Assembly (NCBI GenBank): GCA_051652645.1
Contig: JBOFUP010000003.1
Span: 13,518 to 77,517 of the forward strand
Length of the DNA: 64,000 nucleotides
From: UBA7332 sp051652645
GTDB taxonomy: Bacteria; Bacteroidota; Bacteroidia; Bacteroidales; UBA7332
Direction of reading: 5' to 3'
The stretch's first letter is position 1. Every line of letters starts with the position of its first letter. Both the position numbers and the translations under genes were made by a program. This document shows positions 36,584 through 46,516 of this stretch, one piece after another. The notes beneath the pieces are model-generated. The model did no database searches. It had not been told where the DNA came from and saw only the letters and a list, made by a program, of their open reading frames with translations.

Positions 36584-37999
36584 TTAATTTTTTTCTTGCC
36601 AGCATTCCATCTTATCAGCTATCTCGCTGATGGTTGAAGCATGAAATTTAGGGCTTTTTATTCCAGCGGCTTTTTGTGCTTTATAGTCGCTAAGTGCTTT
36701 GAAGGCATATTTGCCAAGTTGTAATATGGCTACGATGTTTATGAGGGCCATTATTCCCATCATAAGGTCTGCAAGATTCCATACAGTCTCTAAGCTGACC
36801 AATGAACCTATCATGACCATTGCTGTTACTCCAACTCTATATCCATTGATCCATTTTCGCTTCGAGGATAGGAACTTGATGTTTGCTTCGCCATAGTAGT
36901 AGTTGCCAATAATAGAGCTGAAGGCGAAGAATAGTATAGCAATTGAAATGAAGTAACTGCCGAAAATGCCAATTTCGCTTACAAGAGCTGCTTGTGTGAG
37001 TTGTATCCCCTTAACCGATGAGTCGAAATTTTCATGAGATAGCAGTACTATGAAAGCTGTACAGCTGCATATTAGTAAGGTGTCAACGAATACTCCAAGG
37101 GCTTGAATAAGTCCTTGTTTGACGGGATGTGAAACTGCTGCTGCTGCTGCTGCATTTGGAGCCGAGCCCATGCCTGCTTCGTTTGAGAATAGTCCACGGC
37201 GTATACCCTGCATGAGGGCTGCACCTACGGTGCCTGCTGCGGCTTCTTGCCAACCCATTGCACTCTTAATGATTAGGGTGAACATTTCTGGTATTTTATC
37301 ATAGTTCAGTATTACCACAGTAATGGCAAGCAGTATGTATGCAATGGCCATGAAAGGGACTAGGATACCAGATACATTTGCAATTCGTCGTATTCCACCG
37401 AATATAACCATTGATGTAAGCGCGGTTATTCCTACTCCGCTCCATATAGGGTCAATGTTGAATGATTCGCTGAAGGCAAGTGCAATTGTGTTTGATTGCA
37501 CGGAGTTGAATACTAGACCGAATGTTATTGTTATGATTAGTGAAAAAAGAAGGGCCATCCATCTTTTTCCGAGTCCCTTTTGCATGTAGTATGCCGGGCC
37601 TCCAACATACTCTTTGCCCTCTCTGTGTTTGAATATCTGTGCAAGTGTTGCTTCTATGAATCCAGAAGAGGCTCCAAGTATTGCTATTATCCACATCCAG
37701 AATATAGCTCCAGGGCCGCCTATAGCGATTGCTGTTGCAACCCCTGCTAGGTTTCCAGTGCCTACTCTTGATGCAAGAGAAATTGTGAATGCCTTGAATG
37801 ATGAAATACCCTCGCTTTTCTTAGTGGAGTTGTTGGATTCACTAAGTAGTCGTATCATCTCTTTGAAATTGGAGACCTGTACCGCGCGAGTTTTTATGGT
37901 GAACCATATTGCAGTGCCGATAAGAAGAGCTATCATTATGTAGCTCCAGAGGTAGTCGTTTAGCGTGGTGATTGTAGTGTCGATAAGTGAGGATTCCAT
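36584..37999 (-). CDS. Alanine/glycine:cation symporter (AGCS family)
   Basis: 471 residues with about eleven membrane helices. Imports alanine or glycine with sodium. Family marks: SRVGTGNLAGVATAIAIGGPGAIFWMW near the N-terminus (shown in part), GGPAYYMQKGLGKRW, and RRGLFSNEAGMGSAPNAAAAAA. The run of alanines around residue 285 is coded by a short CTG-like triplet run and is ordinary for the family. It is a single gene between the dcw leader and the divergent patatin gene. The sodium gradient made by Nqr could drive it. Confidence 0.93.
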   Translation of the reverse strand: MESSLIDTTITTLNDYLWSYIMIALLIGTAIWFTIKTRAVQVSNFKEMIRLLSESNNSTKKSEGISSFKAFTISLASRVGTGNLAGVATAIAIGGPGAIFWMWIIAILGASSGFIEATLAQIFKHREGKEYVGGPAYYMQKGLGKRWMALLFSLIITITFGLVFNSVQSNTIALAFSESFNIDPIWSGVGITALTSMVIFGGIRRIANVSGILVPFMAIAYILLAITVVILNYDKIPEMFTLIIKSAMGWQEAAAGTVGAALMQGIRRGLFSNEAGMGSAPNAAAAAAVSHPVKQGLIQALGVFVDTLLICSCTAFIVLLSHENFDSSVKGIQLTQAALVSEIGIFGSYFISIAILFFAFSSIIGNYYYGEANIKFLSSKRKWINGYRVGVTAMVMIGSLVSLETVWNLADLMMGIMALINIVAILQLGKYAFKALSDYKAQKAAGIKSPKFHASTISEIADKMECWQEKN

Positions 38000-38129
38000 A
38001 TTTGTTGTTTATAGTTGGTTTAACTCTTCCTTAGGGAATAACGACAATGTCGGCATTGTTGTTCTATATTAGTGCCTATTTACCACTAAAAATAATTAAT
38101 AGAAGAGTTGTTACAAATTAGTGATAATC

Positions 38130-38159
38130 TTTAGAATGAGTAAAAACTGATTAACTTTG
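38130..38159 (+). promoter_or_regulatory. Putative promoter of the patatin gene
   Basis: TTTA (38130-38133), 18-bp spacer, TAACTTTG (38152-38159), 32 bp before the start codon. Confidence 0.55.
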
Positions 38160-38191
38160 CTGCTTACAATCTTATTTATACAATAAAGACA

Positions 38192-40387
38192 ATGAAGCGA
38201 CTAGGTTCTATCTTATTTATTCTACTAACTGTTTGGATAGGTTTTACTCCAGCATTATCTTCTCAACGAAAGAAGGTGGGTGTTGTTCTTAGTGGAGGTG
38301 GGGCAAAGGGTGTGGCTCATATAGGGGTGTTGAAGGTTCTCGAAGAGGCGGGGATACCGATAGATTATATTACGGGAACGAGTATGGGCGCTATTGTAGG
38401 TGGCCTATATTCTATTGGTTATACTCCAGAAATGCTAGACTCTTTGGTGAGGAAGCAGGATTGGATAGCACTTTTGAGCGACAAGGTAGATCGAAGTAAT
38501 CAGCTCTTCTCTCGTCGTGAGCAGTCCGATAGATATGTATTGTCATTTCCATTGAGCAAGGCAAGTAAACAGGAGGCTCTTTCTGGGGCTGTTTCGGGTC
38601 AGAATGTTTATAATCTTCTATCAGAATTGACTGTTGGATTTCATGGATCTATTGATTTCTTGTCTCTTCCCACACCATTTAGTTGTGTGGCGTATGATAT
38701 TTCAACAGGTAAAGAGGTAATTCAGAATAGTGGAAATCTGCCAATGGCAATACGAGCAAGTATGTCTTTCCCAGGGGCATTTCGTCCAGTAAAGCGCGAC
38801 AGTATGGTGCTTATCGATGGGGGAGTGATAAACAATTTCCCAGTTGATGTTGCCAGAAGTATGGGGGCGGACATTATTATAGGTGTGGATGTTGGATCTG
38901 GATTAAGAACTGCTCAGGAGGTTAATTCGGTCTTTGGTATAGTGGATCAGTTTGCATCTATCATTGGTAATCCTTCATATGAAAAGAATAAGGCTATGAC
39001 TGATCTGTATCTACAGCCAGATGTAGAGCCTTATAGTGCGGCAAGCTTTGGATCTGATGCTATATCTATTCTTTTAAATAGGGGGGAGCAGGCTGCTAGA
39101 TTAAAGTATGACTCACTTCTTGAACTTAAACGAAGTCTTGGAAGGGTGGAGAGTCGTAAAGTCTCTTCAAGGAGTGTTCGTAAAGAGCAAGATTCCGTGG
39201 AGTTGTCAAAGCTTAAGTTCGAAGGGCTGGACTCAAAGAATTTGAAAGTAGCAAGCAAGGTGTTGAACCTTCCTGATAGTGGGCGTGTAGCTATTTCTGA
39301 GCTTACCCATAGCTTGAGTGAGCTCAGGGGTACAGGTGCCTTTTCTGATGTCTCATTTCAGTTGAGTGGTGCAGATGGGGATGAACTGACGCTGTTTTTG
39401 AAACCAAGAGCTGCTACAATATTTAGTTTGGGTGTTCGTTTTGACTCGCAGGAGATGGCTGGCCTTCTTCTAGGAGCTGATTATATGCCGAATCCATTGA
39501 CGGGATTTAGTTTAGAACTTCTAGGTAGGCTAAGTAGTAATCCCTATGGTAAGTTGAGCGCAAACTTTGGTAAAACGATGTTTGGTAAGATGGGCTTCTC
39601 TTATCTATACTACTATAGTGATGTTAATCTTTATGAGAGGGGTCAGAAGCAGTTTAATGCTGAATACAATCAGCATTGCTTAGATTTTAGGCTCTCTGAG
39701 GTAAGTTTGAAGAACTTCAAGTTTAATTTTGGCGTTCAATATGACTTCTATAAGTTTAACTCATTTTTGTATACAGGATATGAGGATCAGATTGATGTCT
39801 CTACTGGGGGCTTTCTTAATCTCTTTGCTCTTGCTCACCTAGAGACCCTTGATAATAGTTACTATCCCAAGATGGGTTATTCACTCAAGGGGAGTTATAT
39901 GATGATAAATAAGCTTAGAGGATACACGGATTTTAATCCTTTGCATGCTCTAGGTTTAAGTTTTAGATGGGCACATTCTCTGGGTAGAAGGGTTACTCTA
40001 GAGAATTCATTCTATGGGCGAGCACTATTAGGTGATAATCTCTCCTATCCCTATCTGAATCTCTTTGGTGGGGATCATATAGGAAGGTATGCTGCTCAGC
40101 AGATTCCATTTATTGGAGTGCAACGTCCCGAGTTGGCTAATAATCTCTTTGGTGTTCTGCGTTTGGACCTAAGGGTTGAGCTTTGGAAGAGTCACTACAT
40201 ATCGGCTATAGGCAATTATGGCTATCAAGCTGATGGTTTTGATCGGATATTTAAAGGAGAGCACCTCTATGGAGTGGGTGTTAAGTATGCTTATGATACG
40301 TTTTTGGGTCCTGTTAGTATTCTGATTGACTATTCTAATAGGACTTCTCGAGTTGGCGCTTATATTTCGCTTGGTCGTTTCTTCTAA
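38192..40387 (+). CDS. Patatin-like phospholipase with outer-membrane barrel (type Vd-like)
   Basis: 731 residues. A signal peptide (1-24) is followed by a patatin domain: oxyanion loop GGGAKG (35-40), nucleophile elbow GTSMG with Ser 64, and the DGG motif with catalytic Asp 209. A POTRA-like region (about 335-400, FEGLDSKNLKVASKVLNLPD) and a C-terminal beta-barrel (about 410-731, ending in Phe) follow. This is the layout of PlpD-type autotransporters, which display or release a lipase at the surface. Bacteroidetes members are common; whether the lipase is released is unknown. It lies upstream of truC with a 57-bp gap. Confidence 0.9.
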   Translation: MKRLGSILFILLTVWIGFTPALSSQRKKVGVVLSGGGAKGVAHIGVLKVLEEAGIPIDYITGTSMGAIVGGLYSIGYTPEMLDSLVRKQDWIALLSDKVDRSNQLFSRREQSDRYVLSFPLSKASKQEALSGAVSGQNVYNLLSELTVGFHGSIDFLSLPTPFSCVAYDISTGKEVIQNSGNLPMAIRASMSFPGAFRPVKRDSMVLIDGGVINNFPVDVARSMGADIIIGVDVGSGLRTAQEVNSVFGIVDQFASIIGNPSYEKNKAMTDLYLQPDVEPYSAASFGSDAISILLNRGEQAARLKYDSLLELKRSLGRVESRKVSSRSVRKEQDSVELSKLKFEGLDSKNLKVASKVLNLPDSGRVAISELTHSLSELRGTGAFSDVSFQLSGADGDELTLFLKPRAATIFSLGVRFDSQEMAGLLLGADYMPNPLTGFSLELLGRLSSNPYGKLSANFGKTMFGKMGFSYLYYYSDVNLYERGQKQFNAEYNQHCLDFRLSEVSLKNFKFNFGVQYDFYKFNSFLYTGYEDQIDVSTGGFLNLFALAHLETLDNSYYPKMGYSLKGSYMMINKLRGYTDFNPLHALGLSFRWAHSLGRRVTLENSFYGRALLGDNLSYPYLNLFGGDHIGRYAAQQIPFIGVQRPELANNLFGVLRLDLRVELWKSHYISAIGNYGYQADGFDRIFKGEHLYGVGVKYAYDTFLGPVSILIDYSNRTSRVGAYISLGRFF

Positions 40388-40444
40388 TTTTGTTGTTGAG
40401 GGGATGAAAAGGGAAAGCCTCGTAAAATTTGTTTTAGAGAGTAT

Positions 40445-41170
40445 ATGATAGAGATATTGTTTCAGGATGAACACTTGGTTGTGGTGAATAAGCCATCAGG
40501 TCTTTTGGTACACCGAACGGCAATAGCCGAGGAGGAAACTCTTTTTTTGTTGCAGATTCTTAGGGATCAGTTGGGCAAATATTTATATCCAATTCATAGA
40601 TTGGATCGCCCTACTTCGGGTGCTATAGCTTTTGCTTTTTCAGCGCAGGTGGCCTCCTCTTTTTCTCAAGCTATGGAGAGGGATGAGGTGGTTAAGGTGT
40701 ATCATGCTTTAGTTAGAGGGTGGTTCACTCATGTGGTGGATCTTGATTATCCAGTGAAGAATGAGAAAGGGAAGCTACGAGAGGCAAACTCTCTTTTTAC
40801 TCCTTTGGGGCATATTGAGATGCCTATACCATTTGGCAGGTATGAAACATCGCGCTATACACTCTTGCAGTGTGAGCCCAAAACTGGGAGATGGCATCAG
40901 CTGCGTCAGCATCTAGCGCATCTGCGCCACTACATAATTAATGATAGAGTGCACGGGGATGGAAAGCAGAATAGGTTGTTTACTGAGAAGTTGGACTTGA
41001 GAGATATGTTTCTTCATGCTCGATATATTGAGTTCAATCATCCAGTTACAGGTCAGAGGATCTTGCTTTGGGCCGACTATCCCGAGCATTGGTCGCGTTA
41101 TTATGATAAGTGTGTAGAGTATTGTGGGGAGCAAAATAGCTCATCATGGGGCTTGTGTTTTAAAAAATAG
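40445..41170 (+). CDS. truC: tRNA pseudouridine synthase, TruC-like (RluA family)
   Basis: 241 residues, the TruC length. Makes pseudouridine at position 65 of tRNA by analogy with E. coli. Conserved: LVVVNKPSGLLVHR at the N-terminus, catalytic motif HRLDRPTSG with Asp 54, and PKTGRWHQLRQHLAHL. No S4 domain is present, which separates it from RluC/RluD. It lies between the patatin gene and PBP1A. Its exact RNA site is inferred. Confidence 0.9.
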   Translation: MIEILFQDEHLVVVNKPSGLLVHRTAIAEEETLFLLQILRDQLGKYLYPIHRLDRPTSGAIAFAFSAQVASSFSQAMERDEVVKVYHALVRGWFTHVVDLDYPVKNEKGKLREANSLFTPLGHIEMPIPFGRYETSRYTLLQCEPKTGRWHQLRQHLAHLRHYIINDRVHGDGKQNRLFTEKLDLRDMFLHARYIEFNHPVTGQRILLWADYPEHWSRYYDKCVEYCGEQNSSSWGLCFKK

Positions 41171-41172
41171 GT

Positions 41173-41180
41173 TACTTTTG
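41173..41180 (+). promoter_or_regulatory. Candidate -7 box before the PBP1A gene
   Basis: TACTTTTG, a match to TAnnTTTG, 33 bp before the start codon and just after the truC stop. TTG at 41153-41155 could be the -33 element. Confidence 0.45.
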
Positions 41181-41213
41181 TGCCTATGTATAATATGAAA
41201 TGAATTGTAGATA

Positions 41214-43553
41214 ATGAGTAAGAGTACTTTTCAACGAACTTTTCAGCTCCTCTTTTGGTCCATATTTGGAGTAGGGATAGCTAGTGTTGCGCTTATTTTC
41301 TTCTTGATAGCGCACGGTGTTATTGGTTATATGCCTTCAATCGAGGATCTAGAGAATCCAAAGGATAAGTTTGCTTCAGAGATAATCTCTTCGGATATGC
41401 AGGTGCTTGGGCGTTACTATCAGAGTAAGGCTAATAGGATATTTGTCAATTATCATGACCTCTCGCCAGAGTTGGTCAAGGCTCTTATAGCAACTGAGGA
41501 TGTGAGATTCAAGGACCATTCGGGTATTGATGCTTTTGCACTTGTTCGTGCTGTTATTAAACGTGGTATTCTGGGTCAGAAGAGTGCTGGTGGTGGTAGT
41601 ACTATCTCGCAGCAGCTTGCAAAGTTGCTATACACAGAGCAGGCAGATAATGTGTTTCAGCGAGTCATGCAGAAGCCTGTAGAGTGGGTGATAGCAGTTC
41701 AGCTTGAGCGTCATTATACAAAAGAGGAGATTGTTAACATGTATCTCAATAAGTTTGATTTCTTGAATAATGCAGTTGGTATTAAGTCTGCTGCATATGT
41801 CTACTTTGGCAAAAATCCAAATGAGCTTAATACTCAAGAGGCGGCTACGTTAATAGGTATGTGTAAGAATCCTTCTTATTTCAATCCGCTGAGATATGCA
41901 GAGAGAACAACAGGAAGGCGAAATACAGTACTTGATCAGATGACCAAAGCTGACTTTATTAGTAGAGCCCAAAGAGACTCTTTGCAGCAGTTACCCCTTA
42001 CTCTCCACTATAATAAGGCAGATCATAAGGAGGGTATTGCTGCATACTTTAGAGAGAGACTTCGTATTATGATGACTGCTAAAAAACCACTCATGAAGAA
42101 TTATGCTTCCTGGCAGCGTCAGCAGTTTTATGAGGACTCTATCTCTTGGGAGAAGAATCCTCTTTATGGATGGTGTAATAAGAACGTCAAGGCTGATGGA
42201 TCGAATTATAATATATATACAGATGGATTGAAGATATATACTACCATCAATGCTAAGATGCAAGGCTATGCTGAGGAGGCAGTCAAAGAGCATATGAGTA
42301 AAACAATACAGCCTACATTCTTCAAAGAGAAGCGTGGCCGTAAGTCTGCTCCTTTCTCTAAGAATGTTACAGATAGTGAAGTTGAGTCTATATTGAATAG
42401 GTCGATGCGCCAATCTGAAAGGTATAGAGTGATGAAGCTCGGCGGGGCTTCGGATTCGGAAATTCGAGCAGCTTTTGATAAAAAGGTTGATATGACTCTC
42501 TTTTCTTGGGCAGGAATGGTTGATACGACTATGACACCCATGGATTCAATTAAGTATATGAAGCACTTTGCTCGTGCTGGTTTTATGTCTATGGATCCTC
42601 GTAATGGGCATATCAAAGCATACGTTGGTGGGATAGACTTTAGAAACTTTCAGTATGATATGGTAAGTGTGGGGCGTCGCCAAGTTGGGTCAACAATCAA
42701 ACCCTTCCTTTATACTTTGGCAATGGAGGAGGGCTTCACGCCTTGTGATCAAATGAGAAACTCTCAACCTCGATTAGTCACAGAGACAGGCGAGGTGTGG
42801 GCTCCTAGAAATGCTAGTAATAGTCGAATTGGGGAGATGATAACACTCCAATATGGTTTAACAACCTCTAATAACTGGATTTCAGCTCAGCTGATGTCAC
42901 GTATGTCGCCTTATCAGTTTGTACGTCTATTAAAATCATTCGGTATTAAGAGTAAGTTGGACCCGGTGGTGTCTCTTTGTCTTGGACCTTGTGAGGTGAC
43001 AGTCTCAGAGATGGTAAGTGCTTATACTGCATATCCAAATAGAGGTGTAAGGGTTGATCCTTTGTTTGTCACACGTATAGAGGATGAGTTTGGCAATGAA
43101 ATAGCTAAATTTACTCCACCAATTGAGGAGGTCTTTAGTGAAGATACTGCCGATAAGATGATACATATGTTGCGCGGGGTAATAGAGCAGGGTACAGGTG
43201 GAAGCCTTCGTGGAAGATACTCTATTCGTTCACCTCACGGCGGTAAGACCGGGACGACAAATAATAACTCTGACGGGTGGTTTATGGCTTTCACTCCATC
43301 GCTTGTATCTGGTACTTGGGTTGGATGGGAAGATCGTTCTATTCATTTTGATAATATTGCAGAGGGGCAAGGTGCTCGTATGGCACTACCTATTTATGGT
43401 CTCTTCATGCAAAAGGTCTATGCAGACAAAACTTTAGGCTACTCTCAGACTGAGGAGTTTGAAGTAGGTAATGGCGATCCGTGTGGTTCTCACCGCTCTA
43501 ATCAAGAGAAGGAAGAGCAAGAATTGCCTACTATGGATTCATTCTTTGAATGA
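41214..43553 (+). CDS. mrcA: Bifunctional penicillin-binding protein 1A
   Basis: 779 residues, class A PBP with glycan polymerase and transpeptidase activity. One membrane helix (about 13-38), GT51 domain with catalytic Glu 95 in ATEDVRFKDHSG and the motif GGSTISQQLAKLL, then transpeptidase with STIKPF (Ser 493), SNN-like region NNWISAQ, and KTGTTNN (Lys 678). The short C-terminal tail is polar. It makes cell-wall polymer in the periplasm from the lipid II made by the MraY/MurG genes nearby. A strong terminator follows. Confidence 0.96.
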   Translation: MSKSTFQRTFQLLFWSIFGVGIASVALIFFLIAHGVIGYMPSIEDLENPKDKFASEIISSDMQVLGRYYQSKANRIFVNYHDLSPELVKALIATEDVRFKDHSGIDAFALVRAVIKRGILGQKSAGGGSTISQQLAKLLYTEQADNVFQRVMQKPVEWVIAVQLERHYTKEEIVNMYLNKFDFLNNAVGIKSAAYVYFGKNPNELNTQEAATLIGMCKNPSYFNPLRYAERTTGRRNTVLDQMTKADFISRAQRDSLQQLPLTLHYNKADHKEGIAAYFRERLRIMMTAKKPLMKNYASWQRQQFYEDSISWEKNPLYGWCNKNVKADGSNYNIYTDGLKIYTTINAKMQGYAEEAVKEHMSKTIQPTFFKEKRGRKSAPFSKNVTDSEVESILNRSMRQSERYRVMKLGGASDSEIRAAFDKKVDMTLFSWAGMVDTTMTPMDSIKYMKHFARAGFMSMDPRNGHIKAYVGGIDFRNFQYDMVSVGRRQVGSTIKPFLYTLAMEEGFTPCDQMRNSQPRLVTETGEVWAPRNASNSRIGEMITLQYGLTTSNNWISAQLMSRMSPYQFVRLLKSFGIKSKLDPVVSLCLGPCEVTVSEMVSAYTAYPNRGVRVDPLFVTRIEDEFGNEIAKFTPPIEEVFSEDTADKMIHMLRGVIEQGTGGSLRGRYSIRSPHGGKTGTTNNNSDGWFMAFTPSLVSGTWVGWEDRSIHFDNIAEGQGARMALPIYGLFMQKVYADKTLGYSQTEEFEVGNGDPCGSHRSNQEKEEQELPTMDSFFE

Positions 43554-43572
43554 GAATGTTATACTGATATAA

Positions 43573-43627
43573 AAAAGGAGCGATAATGAAAGCAATTGTG
43601 TAAAATGCTTTCATTATCGCTCCTTTT
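43573..43627. terminator. Terminator after PBP1A
   Basis: Perfect 22-bp inverted repeat (43573-43594 and 43606-43627), 11-nt loop, A and T flanks. Confidence 0.9.
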
Positions 43628-43912
43628 GTTATTCTTTGCACTATTGTTGATATATAGAGAATTATACTATTTTGGTATATTGGTAAGCTTAAAATATACT
43701 ATTATTATCTCACTAAATTGACGATTTACTGTTATCTTAAGATTGCATAATGGGTATATCACCAACTGTTTTGCTTTTTATTCTTGAACCATGAGATAAA
43801 TATTGCGTTTATTAAATATAAAAAGCTCTCTTTTTTCATTTGTTAAGGCTGTATCATCTCTCAAAAAAGTAGTACATTTGCGGGACTATTTAGAATTCTA
43901 TTATCAAACTAT
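43628..43912. other. Intergenic region before nqrA
   Basis: About 285 bp, AT-rich, without a gene. It holds the nqr promoter at its right end and nothing else I can recognise. Confidence 0.6.
43873..43880 (+). promoter_or_regulatory. Candidate -7 box of the nqr operon
   Basis: TACATTTG followed by C, 33 bp before the nqrA start. No well-spaced TTTG is present upstream, so the -33 element is unclear. Confidence 0.45.
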
Positions 43913-45268
43913 ATGGCAAATATGATCAAAATCAAAAAAGGCTTAGACATTAAGCTAAAGGGTCGTGCTGCTGAAACTGTCGTTAAAACTCCAAAAGCTT
44001 CGCTTTATGGTATTTCTCCAGACGATTTTCACGGTGTAGTCCCAAAGGTTGTGGTAAAGCCTGGTGACCGAGTTTTAGCAGGTTCGCCACTAATGGTGGA
44101 CAAAAACTGTCCAGAAATTAAGTTTGTTTCGTTTGTAAGCGGTGAGGTTGTTGCTGTAAACCGTGGCGAGCGTCGCAAGGTGTTGGATATTCAGGTAAAA
44201 CCTGATCAGAACGGTGTGGAACAATTAACTTTCGAGAGAATTGATCTAAACAGAGCATCATCTCAAGAGATTAAGGCAGCAATGCTAGAGATGGGACTTT
44301 GGCCTTTTATCAAGCAGCGTCCTTATGATGTGATAGCAAATCCAAACGAGACCTCAAGAGACATTTTTGTAACAGGGTTTGATTCGGCTCCTTTGGCTCC
44401 AAACTACGATACTATTCTCTCTAAAGAGGATATCAATGAGCTTCAGGTTGGTTTGAATGCCATAGCAAAGCTTACATCTGGAAAGGTTTATCTTTCAGTA
44501 CGTAGTGGAAGCGCTTTAGCTAATGTGAAGGGTGTGGAGATTGTTGAAGTTGAAGGGCCTCACCCAGCTGGGAATGTTGGCGTTCAGATTCACAATATCG
44601 CTCCAGTTAATAAAGGAGAAACAGTTTGGACAATTAATGCACTAGATCTTTCTCTAATAGGAAAATCTCTTCATAATGCATCATTAGCATCTACTCGTAA
44701 AGTGGCAATAGTAGGATCTGAGATAGCTTCTCCTTGCTACACCGAGACAATTATTGGTTCTCAAATATCACCACTAGTGGAGGGTAACCTTATAAAGGGT
44801 GATTGTAATCTTAGATTTATTGCAGGTAACGTTTTGACAGGAAAGAAAGTTTCGACTCAGAGCTTCTTGTCTCCATACGTACATCAAATAACTGTTATCC
44901 CAGAGGGGGATGATGTTCATGAGATGTTCGGTTGGGCTATGCCTGGATTTGACAAAATGAGTGCAAGTAAATCATACTTCTCATGGTTGTTCCCTAATCG
45001 TGAATACCGTATGGATGCTCGTATACGCGGAGGTGTTCGAGCAATCATCATGTCAGGTGAGTATGACAAGGTATTCCCTATGGATATTCTGCCAGAGTTC
45101 CTTATTAAAGAGACTTTAGCATTCAATATCGATAAGATGGAGAATCTAGGTATCTATGAGGTTGCACCAGAGGACTTTGCTCTATGCGAATTTGTTGATA
45201 CATCAAAACTTCCAATTCAGCACATCATCCGCACTGGTCTTGATCAGCTGAGAAAAGAGATGATTTAA
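43913..45268 (+). CDS. nqrA: Na+-translocating NADH:quinone reductase subunit A
   Basis: 451 residues. Peripheral quinone-side subunit of the Na+-pumping NQR complex. The N-terminus MANMIKIKKGLDIKLKG is as in other Bacteroidetes NqrA; ATG at 43922 is a possible alternative. Further marks are the Gly/Pro-rich segment VEGPHPAGNVGVQIHNI and VGSEIASPCY. It is the first gene of nqrABCDEF, all on the plus strand with gaps under 30 bp. Confidence 0.96.
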   Translation: MANMIKIKKGLDIKLKGRAAETVVKTPKASLYGISPDDFHGVVPKVVVKPGDRVLAGSPLMVDKNCPEIKFVSFVSGEVVAVNRGERRKVLDIQVKPDQNGVEQLTFERIDLNRASSQEIKAAMLEMGLWPFIKQRPYDVIANPNETSRDIFVTGFDSAPLAPNYDTILSKEDINELQVGLNAIAKLTSGKVYLSVRSGSALANVKGVEIVEVEGPHPAGNVGVQIHNIAPVNKGETVWTINALDLSLIGKSLHNASLASTRKVAIVGSEIASPCYTETIIGSQISPLVEGNLIKGDCNLRFIAGNVLTGKKVSTQSFLSPYVHQITVIPEGDDVHEMFGWAMPGFDKMSASKSYFSWLFPNREYRMDARIRGGVRAIIMSGEYDKVFPMDILPEFLIKETLAFNIDKMENLGIYEVAPEDFALCEFVDTSKLPIQHIIRTGLDQLRKEMI

Positions 45269-45295
45269 TTTTATAATGTTTAAATACTTACGAGA

Positions 45296-46504
45296 TTGAA
45301 AGCTTTACGTAATTATATCGATAAGATTAAGCCCAACTTCCAAGAGGGCGGTAAGCTACACGCTTTCCATTCTGTCTTTGATGGGTTCGAGACTTTTCTG
45401 TTTGTTCCTAATGAGACTTCAAAAACAGGAGTTCATATACACGATAGCATAGACTCAAAGCGTACTATGTCAGTTGTGCTATTGGCTCTTATGCCAGCAC
45501 TTCTTTTTGGTATGTACAATGTTGGTTATCAACATTACCTATCAATAGGAGAGTTAACATCAACTGATTTCTTTACAATCTTCCTTTATGGTCTGCTAGC
45601 TGTCCTACCTAAGATTGTTGTTTCTTATGGTGTAGGTCTAGGGATTGAGTTTGTTATTGCACAGTGGAAGAAGCATGAGATCCAAGAAGGATTCTTGGTT
45701 TCAGGTATGTTGATTCCTATGATTGTTCCAGTTGATACTCCTCTGTGGATGATTGCTGTAGCAACTGCTTTTGCTGTTGTTTTTGCAAAAGAGATATTTG
45801 GAGGTACAGGTATGAACATCTTTAATGTGGCTTTGATCACACGTGCATTCCTTTTCTTTGCTTATCCAAGTAAGATGTCTGGTGACACTGTTTGGGTTCG
45901 TACAGAAGATACTTTTGGCATGGGTGCAGGACAAGTTGTTGATGGTTTCACTGGAGCTACTCCTTTGGGACAGATCTCAACTGCACCAACAACTGAAGCT
46001 GTAGTTACAGATATAGTAGGAAATACAATATCAACATGGGACTACTTCATAGGTTTGATTCCAGGGTCAATAGGTGAGACATCAACTTTGGCAATCCTTA
46101 TTGGAGCAGTTATATTGATGTTGAGTGGAATTGGTAGCTGGAAAACTATTGTTTCTACCTTTATTGGTGGTTTCGCTATTACTTCTCTTTTCAACCTATT
46201 CCCATCAACTGCAGGATTGGCCCTTTCTCCTATAGATCAAATCTGTTTGGGTGGTTTCGCATTTGGTGCAGTATTCATGGCTACTGACCCTGTTACTTCA
46301 GCACGTACTGAAACAGGTAAATATATCTATGGATTCTTGGTTGGTGCAATTGCAATGTTAGTTCGTGTTGTTAACCCAGGGTATCCAGAGGGAATGATGC
46401 TTGCTATCTTGTTGATGAACGTATTCGCACCACTGATTGACCACTACGTAGTAGAGTCAAACATCAGCAGAAGGTTGAAGAGATCAAAAGTAACGAATGC
46501 TTAA
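45296..46504 (+). CDS. nqrB: Na+-translocating NADH:quinone reductase subunit B (TTG start)
   Basis: 402 residues, membrane subunit carrying covalent FMN, riboflavin and part of the sodium path. The flavin-attachment threonine lies in DGFTGATPLGQ. The start codon is TTG at 45296: an in-frame TAA at 45281 lies just upstream with no ATG between, while the residues from the TTG (KALRNYIDKIKP) match the known NqrB start. It is 27 bp after nqrA. The rest is about nine membrane helices with no odd features. Confidence 0.95.
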   Translation: MKALRNYIDKIKPNFQEGGKLHAFHSVFDGFETFLFVPNETSKTGVHIHDSIDSKRTMSVVLLALMPALLFGMYNVGYQHYLSIGELTSTDFFTIFLYGLLAVLPKIVVSYGVGLGIEFVIAQWKKHEIQEGFLVSGMLIPMIVPVDTPLWMIAVATAFAVVFAKEIFGGTGMNIFNVALITRAFLFFAYPSKMSGDTVWVRTEDTFGMGAGQVVDGFTGATPLGQISTAPTTEAVVTDIVGNTISTWDYFIGLIPGSIGETSTLAILIGAVILMLSGIGSWKTIVSTFIGGFAITSLFNLFPSTAGLALSPIDQICLGGFAFGAVFMATDPVTSARTETGKYIYGFLVGAIAMLVRVVNPGYPEGMMLAILLMNVFAPLIDHYVVESNISRRLKRSKVTNA

Positions 46505-46516
46505 TAACTTGAAGTT

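Noticed and set aside
37125..37150. CTG-like triplet run that looks like a microsatellite
   Set aside because: It codes the conserved alanine run of the AGCS symporter and is in frame, so it is ordinary coding sequence.
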